A stretch of 64,000 nucleotides of DNA from Paraburkholderia sp. BCC1885 (GTDB lineage Bacteria; Pseudomonadota; Gammaproteobacteria; Burkholderiales; Burkholderiaceae): positions 62,001 through 126,000 of the forward strand of contig NZ_CAAJGM010000011.1 of the NCBI RefSeq assembly GCF_900996235.1, given 5' to 3'. Both the position numbers and the translations under genes were made by a program. Below are positions 63,006 through 64,000 of this stretch, one piece after another. Within the stretch, counting starts at the first letter, position 1. The number at the start of each line of letters is the position of its first letter. The notes under the pieces were generated by a model, which did no database searches, was not told the DNA's origin, and saw nothing but the letters and a program-made list of their open reading frames with translations.

Positions 63006-64000
63006 ATGTTGAAATTCGCCGTGATGACCACCAACAGCAATCTGTTCAATCTGATATGCCAGAGCTTTGGCGACGACACCATCGAGTGCTGCCGTTTTCA
63101 TGACGACGTGGCGCTCTCGCGAGCCATTTATCGCGAGGACTATCACGCGATTCTGGTCGATGCAGCCACCGGCATCGATTCGACCCGCGCCGTATTCGCC
63201 CGCCGCGCCTGCTATGGCGACCGGCGCGCGCCCCTGATCGTGGTGGGCTCGTTTGCCGATCGCGACAGCATCGAGCGGGCTTTCGAGGCCGGCGCCGACG
63301 ATGTCGTGCTGTCGCCGGTCGACCGTAGCGAACTGGCCGTGCGCACACTGCTGGCGTTGCGGCGCTTCCAGTCGACCCCGGCAGCGCCTACCGAAGACTC
63401 CGCCGCGCTTGGACCTTATAAGCTCGATCGACGCGCCGGCGTCGTGCTGGTCAACGAGCGCATCGTGCGCCTAACGGTGCGCGAGTTTGCGATTGCGTGG
63501 CTGCTGTTCTCGCGCGCCGGCGAATATGTGAGCCGCCGCCAGATTGCCGGTGCGATCTGGAGCAGCACCGAGGATATCGTCGGCCGCACCCTCGAACAGC
63601 ATATCTACAAGCTGCGCAAGAAGCTGGGCCTGAACGGCAGTTCCGGCGTGCAACTGCGCACCATGTATGCGCACGGCTACCGCGTGGAGCTGTGCGATTC
63701 GACAGTGGAAAGCGAAACGGAGCTCGCGCTCGACGCCCGTACCTTGCGCGATCCGGCGACGCAGCGCGCCGAACCGCTGGCCGTCGCAGCCTTGCAGGCG
63801 GTCGAGGCGGCGCTCAGCGAAGCCGCCCACGCAGACGAGCCGCTCGCGGCCCGCGCCTGCCGCGCCCTCGACGTCCATCCCCACGACAGCGAAGCGGCCC
63901 GCACCGCGCAGCCGTGGGGGCAATACGCGGCATTCTGGAGCCTTGGAGCGCCGGGTTCCGCGAACCTCGTGGCAAACGTCACCGCGACCGACACGACCCT
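63006..64000 (+). CDS. OmpR-type transcriptional regulator with degenerate receiver, 3' truncated by window
   Basis: 331 codons are visible with no stop before the window ends. Residues 1-120 have a receiver fold with Asp52 (AILVDAATG), but beta-1 reads KFAVMTTNS without the acidic pair, and the conserved Lys is Ser103 (VLSPVD). Residues about 130-225 are an OmpR/PhoB winged helix (LTVREFAIAWLLFSRAGE, VGRTLEQHIYKLRKKLG, MYAHGYRVEL). More than 100 further residues, Ala/Glu-rich, follow where most such proteins end. AGGG precedes the ATG. It is probably phosphorylation-independent; it is divergent from the Rieske operon. Confidence 0.85.
   Translation, partial: MLKFAVMTTNSNLFNLICQSFGDDTIECCRFHDDVALSRAIYREDYHAILVDAATGIDSTRAVFARRACYGDRRAPLIVVGSFADRDSIERAFEAGADDVVLSPVDRSELAVRTLLALRRFQSTPAAPTEDSAALGPYKLDRRAGVVLVNERIVRLTVREFAIAWLLFSRAGEYVSRRQIAGAIWSSTEDIVGRTLEQHIYKLRKKLGLNGSSGVQLRTMYAHGYRVELCDSTVESETELALDARTLRDPATQRAEPLAVAALQAVEAALSEAAHADEPLAARACRALDVHPHDSEAARTAQPWGQYAAFWSLGAPGSANLVANVTATDTT

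Noticed and set aside
1..64000. CRISPR arrays, tRNA or rRNA genes, insertion sequences, prophage or integrative element ends
   Set aside because: No regularly spaced repeats, tRNA-like cloverleaf, transposase, integrase or attachment-type direct repeats were seen.

Overview
The window is high-GC, densely packed chromosomal DNA of a Burkholderiaceae bacterium, most likely Paraburkholderia. This rests on the protein family content (a second, C-terminally extended IF-1, DUF1488, DUF1653, many LysR/IclR/AraC regulators, a non-phosphorylative L-rhamnose pathway), GC-rich codon use and AGGAG-type ribosome binding sites. No tRNA, rRNA, insertion sequence, prophage, CRISPR array or replication origin was seen. 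The genus is inferred from memory of the families, not from a database search.

Left part (1-13 kb): an MFS transporter tail; an acyl-CoA dehydrogenase and acyl-CoA synthetase divergent from an AraC regulator; an AzgA-type purine permease; cytochrome b561; DUF1488; an AcoR-like sigma-54 activator followed by a 2Fe-2S ferredoxin; small genes (YqaE/Pmp3, DUF1653, two hypotheticals); and IF-1. From 12.8 to 18.1 kb lies a minus-strand catabolic operon (CaiB-type CoA-transferase, MFS, citryl-CoA-lyase-like enzyme, SMP-30 lactonase, IclR regulator) with a 17-bp palindrome upstream. It is divergent from a NasT/NasS-like nitrate-sensing pair.

Middle (20-37 kb): a BON-domain protein; a marR-emrA-emrB-outer-membrane efflux operon; three LysR regulators and a TetR regulator; an alpha/beta hydrolase whose nucleophile Ser is replaced by Asp; a cluster of reductases (AKR, SDR, old yellow enzyme) with a GlxA-type regulator; and a uronate dehydrogenase with its MFS importer.

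37.7-49.5 kb is an L-rhamnose island. An ABC importer, mutarotase and amidohydrolase-type lactonase form one operon. KDR dehydrogenase-like SDR, MFS, L-rhamnonate dehydratase and L-rhamnose 1-dehydrogenase form a second. A LysR gene sits between them. The terminal diketo-acid hydrolase is not in the window. A diguanylate cyclase and an ECF sigma/anti-sigma pair follow.

53.8-62.5 kb is the most unusual part. A coupled TylF-like methyltransferase and JmjC/cupin oxygenase, an LLM flavin oxidoreductase, and an overlapping operon of Rieske oxygenase, MenD-like ThDP enzyme and polysaccharide-pyruvyl-transferase-like protein sit together. This combination looks like a small uncharacterised biosynthetic or tailoring system. 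The window ends inside an OmpR-type regulator with a degenerate receiver domain, preceded by a repeat- and palindrome-rich 526-bp intergenic region.
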